Assembly: GCF_001908275.1 (NCBI RefSeq)
Contig: NZ_CP018620.1
Span: 310,001 to 374,000 of the forward strand
Source of the DNA: Paenibacillus xylanexedens
GTDB lineage: Bacteria > Bacillota > Bacilli > Paenibacillales > Paenibacillaceae
DNA: 64,000 nucleotides
Reading direction: 5' to 3'
Shown: positions 52,270 to 61,835 of the stretch, one piece after another
Numbering within the stretch: the first letter of the stretch is position 1
Layout of the letters: every line of letters begins with the position of its first letter
Translations under genes and position numbers: made by a program
The notes under the pieces: model-generated
The model's database searches: none
What the model was told of the DNA's origin: nothing
What the model saw: only the letters and a program-made list of their open reading frames with translations

Positions 52270-54031
52270 ATGCACCCTCCGTTCCCATGGGAATCTCAAA
52301 ACAAATGACAGTTCCTTCCCCAACCTTACTTGTTATGGAAAGCTTACAACGTTCACCAAGTTGGCTGCCAAAGTAAAGCATCAGTCGCCGATGTACGTTG
52401 ATTAGACCTACACCTGTCCCCTTCTTGGACACAGCCGGCCCGCCATGTAAAGTATGAATGACAGATTGAAGCCGTAATTCATCCATACCGGGACCATCAT
52501 CCCGAACCTTAATGCAAACTAGATTTTTCTCGGTCAAAGCATCCACATGGATGCTTATTTTTCCCGGTCCCAGTTTACTTTCAATCCCATGAAGAATCGC
52601 ATTTTCGACCAAGGGCTGTATAAGAAGTTTCGGTATTGCGACCTTACGCACCGTATCACTCAGCTGAATCTCCCATTGCATTCTCTCTCCCAACCGCATC
52701 TGCATAATTTGAAGATAACGCTCGGCGTGTTCCAGCTCGTCGGCAATCGTAACCCATTCATCCTGCTGCGAACTGGAGATGATATAACGAAATAATCGGG
52801 ACATCGCCACAACCATACGTGCCATCTCCTCGTCTCCCTTCTCCTCAAGGGACCAATAGAATGCCTCCAGTGTGTTGAATAGAAAATGGGGATTAATCTG
52901 AGACTGCAACGCCTTCAGCTCAGCCCGGGACTGCATGACTTCCTTCTCATGAACCACACGGGTCAATTCATTCTGCCTGTAGACCATCTGGTTATATACG
53001 TTGTTAAGTTCATTGATCTCCATCGTAGAGCTAACCATTAGATTAGGTCTCATTGCTCCCGGCTCTGCACTGCGCATGGCCCGCATCAGCCGTATGAGTG
53101 GACGTGTAATCATGGTGGACAGGAAGAAGGACATGATAAGGAACAGAACAACACCAATCATTCCCGAGACGAGCAACGCTGTTCTCAGGATGGATACACC
53201 TTCCGTTGTCTCCCGCAACGGGGTCAGGACAGCAAGTGTCCATCCCGTTAACTCCGATTTTTGCCTGACAACGATATAGGATTCCTCCCCGTTCTGCACG
53301 ACTGATCCGCTGTCCAATATGGCCTTTGGATCGAGATTAATTTCCAGATCGGAACTCACCACTTCGCCTGCACCATCCAAGAGCATGATAGAGTCCTGCG
53401 AACCATCTGTCCCATTCGAATCATTGAGTTGAAAAAAACTACGCTGCATCCGCACCACCACATAACCTCCGTGTTCGAAAGAATGATCCAGCAGGTTAAT
53501 CCGCCGAATAGCCAGGAGCACACCCGGATCTTCAGGGTCAGCGCCTGCCCATACCAGTCTGCCTTTTCCTTCATCCGCTAAGCTGATCCAGTTGCGCTCC
53601 ACTCTGAGATCGAGGGATCGGTCATCCATCGGAAAGATCCGGTTATAACCCGTAGTGTATATCTCCATACTTTGTGCGCCATTAATGAAAGACTGATAAC
53701 TGCCTGCAATCTGCAAGAGAGCTTGGCGCTGATTAAAGGTTGCCGGGTTGCCTTGCTTCTCATCGCTAAGCAGACGCTGCACGTATGAATCATCCGCCAC
53801 TTGGGCGGTCAGCGAATTCACTTGTGCAATGAGTGCATCCAATCTGCCACTGGCTTGGACAGCGGTTTGATGAATATGTTTCTCCGCATTGCTTTTCAGC
53901 AGGGCAGCTACCCGATCATAGGCCGATATGCCTGCGAGCAAAAGAACAACAAGCATCACCATAACAAAACCAATGAAGATCTGATTGCGAAGTGAGTTAA
54001 AATGTCCTTTTTTCCCGTGCAACTTCCCCAT
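52259..54031 (-). CDS. YesM-type sensor histidine kinase
   Basis: About 590 residues. A membrane helix (IFIGFVMVMLVVLLLAGISA) precedes a 270-residue extracellular sensor region. A second helix (ALLVSGMIGVVLFLIMSFFL), a HAMP segment (TRPLIRLMRAMRSA) and the His in LQSQINPHFLFNTLEAFYW follow, the last typical of the YesM/LytS class. The ATPase part has RDDGPGMDEL and GTGVGLINVHRRLMLYFG. The ATG at 54031 sits very close to GAGAGG; a TTG at 54025 with better spacing and an upstream GTG at 54067 are alternatives. It probably senses an extracellular sugar or wall fragment. Confidence 0.9.
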   Translation of the reverse strand: MGKLHGKKGHFNSLRNQIFIGFVMVMLVVLLLAGISAYDRVAALLKSNAEKHIHQTAVQASGRLDALIAQVNSLTAQVADDSYVQRLLSDEKQGNPATFNQRQALLQIAGSYQSFINGAQSMEIYTTGYNRIFPMDDRSLDLRVERNWISLADEGKGRLVWAGADPEDPGVLLAIRRINLLDHSFEHGGYVVVRMQRSFFQLNDSNGTDGSQDSIMLLDGAGEVVSSDLEINLDPKAILDSGSVVQNGEESYIVVRQKSELTGWTLAVLTPLRETTEGVSILRTALLVSGMIGVVLFLIMSFFLSTMITRPLIRLMRAMRSAEPGAMRPNLMVSSTMEINELNNVYNQMVYRQNELTRVVHEKEVMQSRAELKALQSQINPHFLFNTLEAFYWSLEEKGDEEMARMVVAMSRLFRYIISSSQQDEWVTIADELEHAERYLQIMQMRLGERMQWEIQLSDTVRKVAIPKLLIQPLVENAILHGIESKLGPGKISIHVDALTEKNLVCIKVRDDGPGMDELRLQSVIHTLHGGPAVSKKGTGVGLINVHRRLMLYFGSQLGERCKLSITSKVGEGTVICFEIPMGTEGAYDS

Positions 54032-54278
54032 TCTCCTCTCTTTTTGGCATGTAAAAGAACCCACCACCTTACGCCCGTGCTCTTGAAGACTGGGTACAAA
54101 CGATGCCGGATTTATCTACGTATTCAGTTTTTCTCGTTAAAGCGCTTGCATAATTGAAACTTAATCTTCTTCTCTTCTAGTCTTTGTTTATCGATTAAAC
54201 TAACGACTAAAAAATAGCATAGTTTTACAGGTTAATCAATCCTCCCGAAGAGTTCCCAAAAGTTAGATGACAAGGATC
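54032..54278. promoter_or_regulatory. Upstream region of the yesMN-like operon with weak cre-like site
   Basis: This 245-bp AT-rich region holds TTAAAGCGCTTGCA (54137-54150), which matches the cre consensus at 12 of 14 positions. No other structure was recognised. Confidence 0.35.
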
Positions 54279-54320
54279 AAAAAAAGAGAGGGGTCTTTTA
54301 AAGTCCACCTCTCTTTTTTC
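54279..54320 (-). terminator. Terminator of the third CUT1 operon
   Basis: AAAAAAGAGAGG and CCTCTCTTTTTT form a strong 12-bp stem with poly-T on either strand, just past the stop of the permease gene ending at 54363. Confidence 0.88.
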
Positions 54321-54362
54321 ATATCCCTTCACAACATATCCTTTTCTGTGACACATCTTCAG

Positions 54363-55190
54363 TTATTTCACGGACCCTTGGGTAACCCCGTTGATGATCC
54401 ACTTCTGCGCAAACAGGTAGATGATAATCATCGGAAGCAACGCGAGCAGGTAGGATGCAAACGCAAGGTTAAATTCAGTATTGAACTGTCCTTGGAATAC
54501 ATACTGTACCAGCGGCAGCGTGTACTGTCCCGGATCACTGATAATAATGAGTGGCAGCAAGAAGTCGTTGTACGTGGACAGACAGGTCAAAATACCAACC
54601 GTGGCACTGATGGGTGCCATGAGCGGGAAAATAATTTTCCAGAATGTGCCCCAGGTTGTCGCCCCATCCACAAACGCCGCTTCCTCAAGCGCTACCGGAA
54701 TGGACCGGATGTATCCCACGTACACAAATACGTTGAATGCCAGGCCATATACCGTGTGCAGCAAGATCAGACCTACCAGATTTGTCATCTCCAGCGATGC
54801 GGTCAGCTTAACAATCGGCAGCATGATGATTGGGAACGGAATGAACATCGCGCTGACGAAGTAATAATACAGTCCTTTGAAAAACTTGCGTTTCTCCATA
54901 TTCCGCGCAATCGCATAGGCCACCATCGAGTTACTGAGCAACGTCAAAAGCACAGTTGATGCGGTAACGATCGCACTGTTACGGAACGATTGGAAGAAGT
55001 TTGTCATGTCGATAGCTCTCGCGAAATTCTCCCAGTGAAGTGTGGTCGGAATGGCAAAGACCGACTGGGCCATCTGTTCCGGATTTTTCAAAGCAATCGT
55101 AACGGTCATATATAATGGGAACAGGATAAACAGGGTACCCAGCACAACAAGCAGCATAACGAGCCAATTGATTCGTGTACGGCTTCTCAT
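54363..55190 (-). CDS. CUT1 sugar ABC transporter permease (MalG type)
   Basis: A 275-residue permease with six helices. The EAA loop reads LEEAAFVDGATTWGTFWKII, and the tail QKWIINGVTQGSVK is typical. Its start codon overlaps the stop of the upstream permease. It forms a transporter with the next two genes; as with the other systems here, no ATPase is encoded nearby. Confidence 0.92.
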   Translation of the reverse strand: MRSRTRINWLVMLLVVLGTLFILFPLYMTVTIALKNPEQMAQSVFAIPTTLHWENFARAIDMTNFFQSFRNSAIVTASTVLLTLLSNSMVAYAIARNMEKRKFFKGLYYYFVSAMFIPFPIIMLPIVKLTASLEMTNLVGLILLHTVYGLAFNVFVYVGYIRSIPVALEEAAFVDGATTWGTFWKIIFPLMAPISATVGILTCLSTYNDFLLPLIIISDPGQYTLPLVQYVFQGQFNTEFNLAFASYLLALLPMIIIYLFAQKWIINGVTQGSVK

Positions 55191-56056
55191 TACAGATCCA
55201 TCTCCCTTCTTTGCAGGAACCGGATTTGCAGAATTGAAATCACCGCAATAACGATGAAGTAAATAACCGAGTTCGCAGATTGATATGCATATTCGCCGCC
55301 TTCAAATCCACCGGTGTAGATCAGATGGGAGATGGACTGCGTCGCCCGTCCGGGACCACCGTTGGTCAAGGCTACGATTTGGTCAAAGACCATAAGTGAA
55401 TTTTTCATCGCCAGTACCATATTAATGGTGAAAAATGGGGCAATAAGTGGGAATGTAATGCTCCAGAATTCACGCCATTTGCCTGCGCCGTCGAGGTTGG
55501 ATGCCTCGTACAGTGTCGTTGGTATCGTTTGCAGACCAGCCAAATACAGAATCGTATTCAGGGCCACCGATTGCCATACTGCAACAATGACGATACCGAT
55601 CCAAGCCAGACTCTCGCTGCCGAGAATGTTGGTGGATAGCGCATTGATGCCCAGATTTTGTCCCCAGATCGGAAATACGTTGGAGAACAGGTAGTTAAAT
55701 ATGTAACCTACGATCAGTACACTCAGAATATTGGGCAGGAAGTAGATGCCGCGGAAGAAATTACGGAACTTAATCTTGGCATTCAGCCCGAGTGCAATGA
55801 GTAAGCTTAGAATATTGGTCAGGATCGTCACCACGATCGCAAATTTGAACGTAAACCAATAGGCATTGCCTACATTGTCATCTTGGAACAAGTTGAAATA
55901 GTTTTTAAAGCCAACAAAATCATAATCTTTCCCGAATCCGTTATAATTCGTAAATGAATAATAGATGCCCTGGAGGGCCGGCAGTGTCATAAATACAAAG
56001 AACAATACAACCGCCGGAACCGTCATCCAGTAATAAGGTGCGATACGCTTGTTCAT
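55190..56056 (-). CDS. CUT1 sugar ABC transporter permease (MalF type)
   Basis: A 288-residue permease. The first helix is PYYWMTVPAVVLFFVFMTLP, and the EAA loop reads LYEASNLDGAGKWREFWSIT. The ATG at 56056 has AAGGAGG 7 nt upstream; the frame is open seven codons more. It lies 24 nt after the binding-protein gene. Confidence 0.92.
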   Translation of the reverse strand: MNKRIAPYYWMTVPAVVLFFVFMTLPALQGIYYSFTNYNGFGKDYDFVGFKNYFNLFQDDNVGNAYWFTFKFAIVVTILTNILSLLIALGLNAKIKFRNFFRGIYFLPNILSVLIVGYIFNYLFSNVFPIWGQNLGINALSTNILGSESLAWIGIVIVAVWQSVALNTILYLAGLQTIPTTLYEASNLDGAGKWREFWSITFPLIAPFFTINMVLAMKNSLMVFDQIVALTNGGPGRATQSISHLIYTGGFEGGEYAYQSANSVIYFIVIAVISILQIRFLQRREMDL

Positions 56057-56080
56057 ACTCCATCCTCCTTCTGACAAGGC

Positions 56081-57319
56081 TTAGCGCCGATTAGCAACCT
56101 TGTCCCATTCTTTGTCGAGTGTATCTAGATAGTTGTCGATGTTTTGGTTCTGCAAAAAGGACTGTACGATGGAATTCAGCTGCACCGCAGCCGGAATATA
56201 GTGATCGGGAAAGTCAATAACTTTGCCCTGCTCGATATATGGCATCAATTCCTGTACGGCAGGATCATCCTGCTTCACGCCTTCTACCGCAGAGAACAGC
56301 GTCTGTTCGTCAATATATCTTCCGATATTTTCAGGCTCTAATAGAAACGCAATAAACGTCTCTGCCTGTTCGCGATTAGGCGTGTCCGCCGCAATGGTAA
56401 ACAGGGAGTCGATCCCGTTCACCAGCTTGATCTCGCTTGCATCGTTGCCCGTAGGGAATGGGAAGAAACCGATATCGACATTTGGGTTCGCTTTGCGAAT
56501 CTCCGAGATGGCCCAGGTTCCCTGGATGTACATAAAGGCTTCACCGTTAGCAAAGGCACGGTTACCGTCCGAATAAGCTTTACCAAAGTTATCGCCGTGA
56601 CCGTATTTCATGAGTTCCAGTTGCTTCTCAGCTACCTCGCGGTACTTCTCCTTGAACGTCACTTTGTTATCGCGTCGCTCTTGGTAGAAATCAATACCGA
56701 CCAGATTGGAGGCCAGTGCATTGAACGGCAGGCTCGTCTGCCAGTCATCCTTGTATGTGAAATAAAATGGAATCTCACCTGCATCCTTAATCTTTTGGGC
56801 GGTCGCAATGAGTTCATCCCACGTCTTGGGCACGTCCAATCCCATTTCCTTAAACAGCGTTTTGTTGTACATGATGCCGTTTGCATTAGTCGCGTAAGGA
56901 ATACCTGTCACTTCGTCCATGCCTGTGAGATCATTCAGCATTTGTATGTAGTTCGGATCAATCGTCTGGAGTAATGTGCTATCCGTCAGATCGGTGAAAA
57001 TATCACTCTGAGCCAGAATGGAATAGGTGTCGGTTGCCCCCATGGCCATAATATCCGGAATATCATTTTTGACGACACGCGTCTTCAGTACTGTCTCCGC
57101 ATCGGGCGGATTCACCTGTGTCACTTGGATATCGTCATGCTCCGCATTAAACGTTTTAATTAATTCATCAAAGGTTGTTTTGGCTTCAGGCTTGTTCTGG
57201 AAAAATTCAATCTGCACTTTGCCATTCGCGCTATCTCCACTGGTACAGGAAGATAAAAGTACAGCCATCATTCCACACAGCAACATTGTCCCGAGAGCCT
57301 TGGTAAGCGTTGTTCTCAT
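56081..57319 (-). CDS. Sugar ABC transporter substrate-binding lipoprotein
   Basis: 412 residues. The signal peptide MLLCGMMAVLLSSCTSG has lipobox LSSC. The mature domain is family 1 (IEFFQNKPEAKTTFDELIKT; YNKTLFKEMGLDVPKTWDEL; GEAFMYIQGTWAISEI). It is the first gene of the third CUT1 operon. A perfect 8-bp-arm palindrome lies 42 bp upstream of its ATG and is a likely operator. Confidence 0.93.
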   Translation of the reverse strand: MRTTLTKALGTMLLCGMMAVLLSSCTSGDSANGKVQIEFFQNKPEAKTTFDELIKTFNAEHDDIQVTQVNPPDAETVLKTRVVKNDIPDIMAMGATDTYSILAQSDIFTDLTDSTLLQTIDPNYIQMLNDLTGMDEVTGIPYATNANGIMYNKTLFKEMGLDVPKTWDELIATAQKIKDAGEIPFYFTYKDDWQTSLPFNALASNLVGIDFYQERRDNKVTFKEKYREVAEKQLELMKYGHGDNFGKAYSDGNRAFANGEAFMYIQGTWAISEIRKANPNVDIGFFPFPTGNDASEIKLVNGIDSLFTIAADTPNREQAETFIAFLLEPENIGRYIDEQTLFSAVEGVKQDDPAVQELMPYIEQGKVIDFPDHYIPAAVQLNSIVQSFLQNQNIDNYLDTLDKEWDKVANRR

Positions 57320-57360
57320 GTTGTACCTCCCTCAGCTTTATACGTAAGAATTTACCCATT

Positions 57361-57382
57361 CAAATGGTGAAATAACCATTTG
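57361..57382. promoter_or_regulatory. Operator-like palindrome upstream of the third CUT1 operon
   Basis: CAAATGGT-N6-ACCATTTG is a perfect inverted repeat with arms centred 14 bp apart, about 42 bp upstream of the binding-protein ATG. No regulator gene is adjacent, so the protein that binds it is unknown; the YesN-type regulator encoded 3 kb downstream is one candidate. Confidence 0.55.
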
Positions 57383-57501
57383 GTTAATCCTTCCAAACCG
57401 ACTTCAATCTGAATGGATGATATAGGTCTTTATTATTTCTAAAACGGTTTCGGTAAAAATGAATCACGGCAGTTCTTCCCATGACCCGAATTGGGCATAA
57501 C

Positions 57502-57540
57502 AAAAAGGACACTGGATGATATCCAATGTCCCTCATTTTT
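57502..57540. terminator. Bidirectional terminator between lspA and the CUT1 operon
   Basis: GGACACTGGAT and ATCCAATGTCC form an 11-bp stem, with AAAAA to the left and a poly-T run to the right. It ends lspA transcription on the minus strand. Confidence 0.8.
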
Positions 57541-57569
57541 TCAGCTTACGTGTAAGCCTTTATTGCATG

Positions 57570-58061
57570 TTACGAACGTTCTGCTTTCGGCAAAGCATTG
57601 CGTAAACGCTTGGCTCGATAACTCTGATATGCACGAATCAACATGCCAATGATAATCATGACCACACCAATGTTAATTGCGACATCAGCGAGATTCAAAA
57701 TCCCGCGTCCTGACGGAAATACGAGGAAATCCGTTACCCGGGCATAGATAAATCGATCGATTGCATTTCCCAACGCCCCGCCAACCATAAAACCCGCGCC
57801 AGCTTGCATCCAGAAACCGCGAATCTCACCTTTACTCCGGTAATACAGCATGCCTGCTATGAACAGAACAGCAATCACACCGAACAGACGCGCATTTCCC
57901 TGAAACATGCTGCCAGCCATCCCACTGTTCTCGTAATGCTGTAACTGCATGCCCGAGTTACCCAGTCTCATGACGTCGCCAACTTCCATATACATCCTCA
58001 CTGCAATCTTGGTTCCCTGGTCCACCAAAGTCACCAGCAGTGCTACAAAATAAAACAGCAT
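57570..58061 (-). CDS. lspA: Lipoprotein signal peptidase (signal peptidase II)
   Basis: 163 residues with four membrane helices. The catalytic Asp pair lies in GGALGNAIDRFIY and GILNLADVAINIG, the two conserved blocks of LspA. It cleaves signal peptides of lipoproteins after lipidation of the Cys, including the several binding proteins in this window. The C-terminus is a short basic tail. It is not next to the pseudouridine synthase or ileS genes that often accompany it. Confidence 0.95.
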   Translation of the reverse strand: MLFYFVALLVTLVDQGTKIAVRMYMEVGDVMRLGNSGMQLQHYENSGMAGSMFQGNARLFGVIAVLFIAGMLYYRSKGEIRGFWMQAGAGFMVGGALGNAIDRFIYARVTDFLVFPSGRGILNLADVAINIGVVMIIIGMLIRAYQSYRAKRLRNALPKAERS

Positions 58062-58291
58062 CGTGCTTCTCCTCCTGCCTACGTAGCAATAACTTATTTT
58101 AACTTTAAGAGTTATGTATATTAGGTTCCCTTCACTTTAACACAGCCGATGTACGGTCTCCAAATGAACGGTCTTTAACCACGCAAATAACGTCCACTAA
58201 CATCGTTCAGACTGCATCCAGAAGGGACTACACCAATCCATGTCGAATGTAGACATCAATCATATATGTATGTAAAGGGGCTGCCTGTAAT

Positions 58292-58771
58292 TTGAACCTG
58301 ACCACGACAGAGAAATTAAAGGAAATGCAACAGGAAGAAAAGGACTTGCTATTTGACACATTTGATTCTGAAACAGCACTCCAACTTGGCCAGCATCTGG
58401 TTGAAGAAGCGAAGCGTCGTTCCCAAGCCGTGACCATCGACATAACCCTGAAGGGACATCGTCTCTTTTTGCATGCGATGGAAGGCACTCATCCCGACAA
58501 CGAAGACTGGATTCGACGCAAGAACAACGTGGTGAATCATTTCTCCTCCAGCTCTTGGCACACGGCTCTGCGGTTGAGAAGCGAAAATCAAACACTTGAG
58601 CAAGACTTCAATCTGCCTTCATCGGACTATGTCCTGGCTGGTGGCGCTTTCCCGCTTATTCTGGAAAATGAGGGACAAGTCGGCACCATTACAGTATCGG
58701 GTTTGCCTGATGAAGAAGACCATGATCTGGTCACGACAGGAATCCGCTCTTTTTTGTTGCAGCAGAGTTAG
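58292..58771 (+). CDS. UPF0303 / GlcG-HbpS-like protein
   Basis: 159 residues. The LFDTFDSETALQLGQHLVEE, AVTIDITLKGHRLFLHAMEG and GGAFPLILENEGQVGTITVS segments match the UPF0303 (DUF336-related) family, whose members bind haem or cobalamin-like ligands in some cases. The function is not established. The TTG at 58292 is used, preceded by AAAGGGG at about 11 nt; the ATG at 58325 is an alternative. It is divergent from lspA. Confidence 0.8.
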   Translation: MNLTTTEKLKEMQQEEKDLLFDTFDSETALQLGQHLVEEAKRRSQAVTIDITLKGHRLFLHAMEGTHPDNEDWIRRKNNVVNHFSSSSWHTALRLRSENQTLEQDFNLPSSDYVLAGGAFPLILENEGQVGTITVSGLPDEEDHDLVTTGIRSFLLQQS

Positions 58772-58785
58772 ATTAAAATGGGCAA

Positions 58786-58822
58786 TAAAAAATCCGTACC
58801 TGGGATAGGCACGGATTTTCTT
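58786..58822. terminator. Bidirectional terminator between convergent genes
   Basis: AAAATCCGTACC and GGCACGGATTTT form a stem with poly-A to the left and T-rich sequence to the right. Confidence 0.8.
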
Positions 58823-58849
58823 CTTTTTCCTGTAGTTAAATTCCTGCGT

Positions 58850-59797
58850 TTATTGGATCGCTGAGAGAACGTCCAGCAGCATGGATTTGAATTTGGGCCG
58901 ATCAATGGCTTCACAGACACGTACATTCGGCTCTTTGCCAAAACGTCCGTTGATATCAACTACACTGTATCCACGTGTCAGTTCTCCTGCCGCTTCCACA
59001 TCCACATAATATTGACCCGACTTGGTCATGATGGATTCATCTGCCGCAACAGCCATCAACAACGTATCGGGATGAGTGGTGCCATTCAGCTTATGTACCG
59101 ACTTGTTGAACTGCATAACCACTTTGTTGATTGCGGTGAAGAAATCGGCACCCGATGTACCGAGAGCTGCAATCTCTGCATGATCGTCATCATCCATCAC
59201 TGAATATTGCGTGCACATCTCCCAGCCAACCATCGTAATCGGAATGCCTGCATTCAGTACAATTTTCGCTGCTTCCGGGTCCACGTAGAAGTTATACTCC
59301 GCTGCCGGTGTGATATTACCCAGTGCATTATTCGTTCCACCCATGATGTACAGATGAGCAATCTCCGGAATAATCGTTGGGTCCTTTTGGATCGCCATTG
59401 CAATATTCGTCAGCGGGGCAATCGCCAGAAGTTCAATTTCACCTGGATGTGCATGCACCTTCTCAATGATAAAATCAACCGCATGCCCGCTCTCGGGACG
59501 CTGATCTGCCTTCGGGAAATGCGCGCCGCCCATACCATCATCCCCATGCACATCTTCCACTGTGCGGTGCTGAGCTTTACCGTAGGCCATTAGCGGACGC
59601 TCGCAACCTTTATACACAGGCACCTTGCCGCCATGTCCAGCAACCTGTACCGTGTACAGGGCATTTTCAACCTCCTGGTCGAATTGTACGTTACCGCCCG
59701 TAATGGTGATGCCTTCCACCTGAAAGTGATGCAATGCCGTCAGGATCGCAATCGTATCGTCTCCTGCTGTATCTGTATCGATGATGACTCTTCTCAT
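58850..59797 (-). CDS. Inosine-uridine preferring nucleoside hydrolase family
   Basis: 315 residues. The N-terminus VIIDTDTAGDDTIAILTAL is the Ca2+-binding DTD-x2-DD motif of the family; later blocks are ELLAIAPLTNIAMAIQKDP, LYIMGGTNNALGNITPAAEY and EYNFYVDPEAAKIVL. It hydrolyses ribonucleosides to base and ribose for salvage. The ATG at 59797 has AGAAGGAG 10 nt upstream; the frame is open to 59830, inside the adjacent repeat element, with no better start. Confidence 0.92.
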   Translation of the reverse strand: MRRVIIDTDTAGDDTIAILTALHHFQVEGITITGGNVQFDQEVENALYTVQVAGHGGKVPVYKGCERPLMAYGKAQHRTVEDVHGDDGMGGAHFPKADQRPESGHAVDFIIEKVHAHPGEIELLAIAPLTNIAMAIQKDPTIIPEIAHLYIMGGTNNALGNITPAAEYNFYVDPEAAKIVLNAGIPITMVGWEMCTQYSVMDDDDHAEIAALGTSGADFFTAINKVVMQFNKSVHKLNGTTHPDTLLMAVAADESIMTKSGQYYVDVEAAGELTRGYSVVDINGRFGKEPNVRVCEAIDRPKFKSMLLDVLSAIQ

Positions 59798-59825
59798 GAT
59801 GCCGCGCTCCTTCTTCCGTCTGATA

Positions 59826-60022
59826 TTCATTTAGAACAAAAATACAACATTACACTTAATAACTCTGCGTACAGAACAATCTTAAGATCGCTGTTACCCT
59901 CAGATTTTTTTATATACCCTTTCAAAGGTAAAAATCCAATGATAAAGGCGAACGCTTCGCTTCTCCAGATTTTTTCTGTCCTCTTCGTTTACGTGTAAAC
60001 ACTATATTCATTCTAAATTATC
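59826..60022 (-). repeat. Interspersed hairpin repeat (copy D), reverse orientation
   Basis: Read on the minus strand it has GTGTTTACACG, then AACGAAGAGGACAGAAAAAA, GAAGCGAAGCGTTCGCCTTT, GGGTAACAGCGATC and TTGTTCTGT. These blocks match copies A-C in order. It lies between the DUF350 and nucleoside hydrolase genes, both on the minus strand, so the four copies differ in orientation and neighbours. Confidence 0.8.
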
Positions 60023-60041
60023 GTTTACCTCTAGGCTTATT

Positions 60042-60446
60042 TTACATTAAAAACGTACCGATGACGATGGAAACGCCGATGATAATCGAACGGAGCAGCT
60101 GGGCTACCGCCATATTGCCTCGTGCGATTTCGTCACATACCCGCATTTTCGGAATCAGGAAATCAAATATAATATAGACCAGGCACAGCACAATAATTCC
60201 AAACGCCGACCACAGCAGCATATCCAACCACGAATGCGTCGAGAAAGATACCATGCCCACAATAATACACAGTCCCAATAATTTGCTGCCCATGTACATG
60301 CCCGCCGCTTCGTTTCCTTTGGCGATCTCCTCACTATCGTTATACCGGGTCAATTTGCTAAAAGCGAAATATCCACATACCAATACCACCAGCAGAATGC
60401 CTACACCCACCGCCACATTCACGAGATTTAATCCCAAGTTCTCCAT
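60042..60446 (-). CDS. DUF350-family membrane protein (YjfL-like)
   Basis: 134 residues with four predicted membrane helices in two pairs (VNVAVGVGILLVVLVCGYFA; LGLCIIVGMVSFSTHSWLDM; AFGIIVLCLVYIIFDFLIPK; LLRSIIIGVSIVIGTFLM). Conserved motifs EIAKGNEAAGMYMGSKL and CDEIARGNMAVAQLL mark an internal duplication, typical of DUF350. The family has no proven function but is repeatedly found with glutathionylspermidine-synthase-like ATP-grasp genes. Its ATG overlaps the end of that gene here by 19 nt. Confidence 0.88.
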   Translation of the reverse strand: MENLGLNLVNVAVGVGILLVVLVCGYFAFSKLTRYNDSEEIAKGNEAAGMYMGSKLLGLCIIVGMVSFSTHSWLDMLLWSAFGIIVLCLVYIIFDFLIPKMRVCDEIARGNMAVAQLLRSIIIGVSIVIGTFLM

Positions 60447-61831
60447 TCCATCTTCTCCTCCTCATCATTCATCCGTTCACGAACCGCAGCTGCGCAATAA
60501 TAGGCCATATCTCCGGTTACTTTCTCCCCGACCCTTGGTAACAACCCAGCCAAACGCCCAGCGATAACAAACACCCCTGTAAGCAGATAACCGCTGTACG
60601 CTCCATCTTCCGTCTCGATCACAACCTGTTCCATCGGCACCAGCTGCTGATAGATTTTGGGCTGATTTTCGTAATAAGCTGTAATCTCTTCATCCTCGTC
60701 TGTTGACCCAGTTGCAAGATTGGATTCCAGCGCCTCATTAAGAGGATGCTCCATATCCTGCTTTCTAAAGGCATTGTCCGTACCTCCATCCAGCAAAAGA
60801 GTACCTCTGCCCTCGCGTCCCCAATAGCTTTTGGCTACATATGGCGTGGCGTTCAGCTCGAAGGGCTCAGCCGAAAAATAGGTGGGCAGCAGATATCGGG
60901 AAATCACGTCCATCTCTGCTTCATCAAAGAGGGTAAACCCGCAATATTCCGGGGTTTGCTCGTTACGCTCGTAGAGCGACCAGATTGCCGCCATGAAACC
61001 TTTGCTCTGCATCAGTACATGCTGAACGGGATTCATCAGGCCCAGTCGTCCCTCACGTACAAGTTCAAGCAGCGCAGCCCCAATGTCCACCCCTGTCTTC
61101 TCATCCCGATCATCGATCAGATACTCCAGCGGATAAAGGCGATACAGCAAGTTAATCTCCCGCCCCCTATGGTAAAGCGCCTCTCCCGGAACAATCTCCA
61201 GTTCCTCAAGTGGAGCATAGAAAACTTCGTATCCCGCTTCCTGACAGCGTTTCATCAGGTATTCCGTATTTGTACGATCTTCGACATGTTCGCCAAAAGA
61301 AGTGAATGTCACCGGACCCTTCAATCCTTGGTTTGCGTAGAATTCGAGCCATATCCTGAAACACTCCCGAATACGTGTATCCATCTCGGCAGATGGTGCA
61401 GTTAGCGTAGCATCATCAGCAAGACCGACCAGGATATTTTCCAATGCAGCAACCTCCGGTATACCCGTAGGAGTGTCCGTATTATTTTCAATACACTTGG
61501 GCCCAGCTTCTCCGATAATCCAGTCCTGACGGGTAATGCCTCCAGTTACCAACTCCATACGTGCCGTCGGAATAAGCCCGGGATGGATACCCAGCTGATG
61601 CTCCAAAAAAGAATCCGGCATGTATTGCTGGATAAATCGCATCACTTTACAGTAAATGCCGTCTACCGCCTCGGCTGCAATACGCAGCTCCTGTACCTCC
61701 GAGGGAGAATAGACCGTTAATGCTGGCACACAATATTGCTTCCCGTACATTCGATGATATGGAATCTGTTGTTCCGTTTCACCCTGAAATACCTCTTCGT
61801 GACTTAACGGCAGTTGAACCACTTGCCTCAT
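60428..61831 (-). CDS. Glutathionylspermidine synthase-like ATP-grasp amidoligase (YjfC/YgiC-like)
   Basis: 467 residues. ATP-grasp features are KCIENNTDTPTGIPEVAALE, VTFTSFGEHVEDRTNTEYLM, EREINLLYRLYPLEYLIDD-like region, and VAKSYWGREGRGTLLLDGG near the C-terminus. The family forms amide bonds, classically between glutathione and spermidine; members outside enterics that lack the amidase half have unknown substrates. The frame is open to 62020, but the ATG at 61831 has GGGAGG 8 nt upstream. It lies 4 nt after the small lipoprotein gene. I infer it may modify that lipoprotein. Confidence 0.88.
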   Translation of the reverse strand: MRQVVQLPLSHEEVFQGETEQQIPYHRMYGKQYCVPALTVYSPSEVQELRIAAEAVDGIYCKVMRFIQQYMPDSFLEHQLGIHPGLIPTARMELVTGGITRQDWIIGEAGPKCIENNTDTPTGIPEVAALENILVGLADDATLTAPSAEMDTRIRECFRIWLEFYANQGLKGPVTFTSFGEHVEDRTNTEYLMKRCQEAGYEVFYAPLEELEIVPGEALYHRGREINLLYRLYPLEYLIDDRDEKTGVDIGAALLELVREGRLGLMNPVQHVLMQSKGFMAAIWSLYERNEQTPEYCGFTLFDEAEMDVISRYLLPTYFSAEPFELNATPYVAKSYWGREGRGTLLLDGGTDNAFRKQDMEHPLNEALESNLATGSTDEDEEITAYYENQPKIYQQLVPMEQVVIETEDGAYSGYLLTGVFVIAGRLAGLLPRVGEKVTGDMAYYCAAAVRERMNDEEEKMEWRTWD

Positions 61832-61835
61832 CCGG

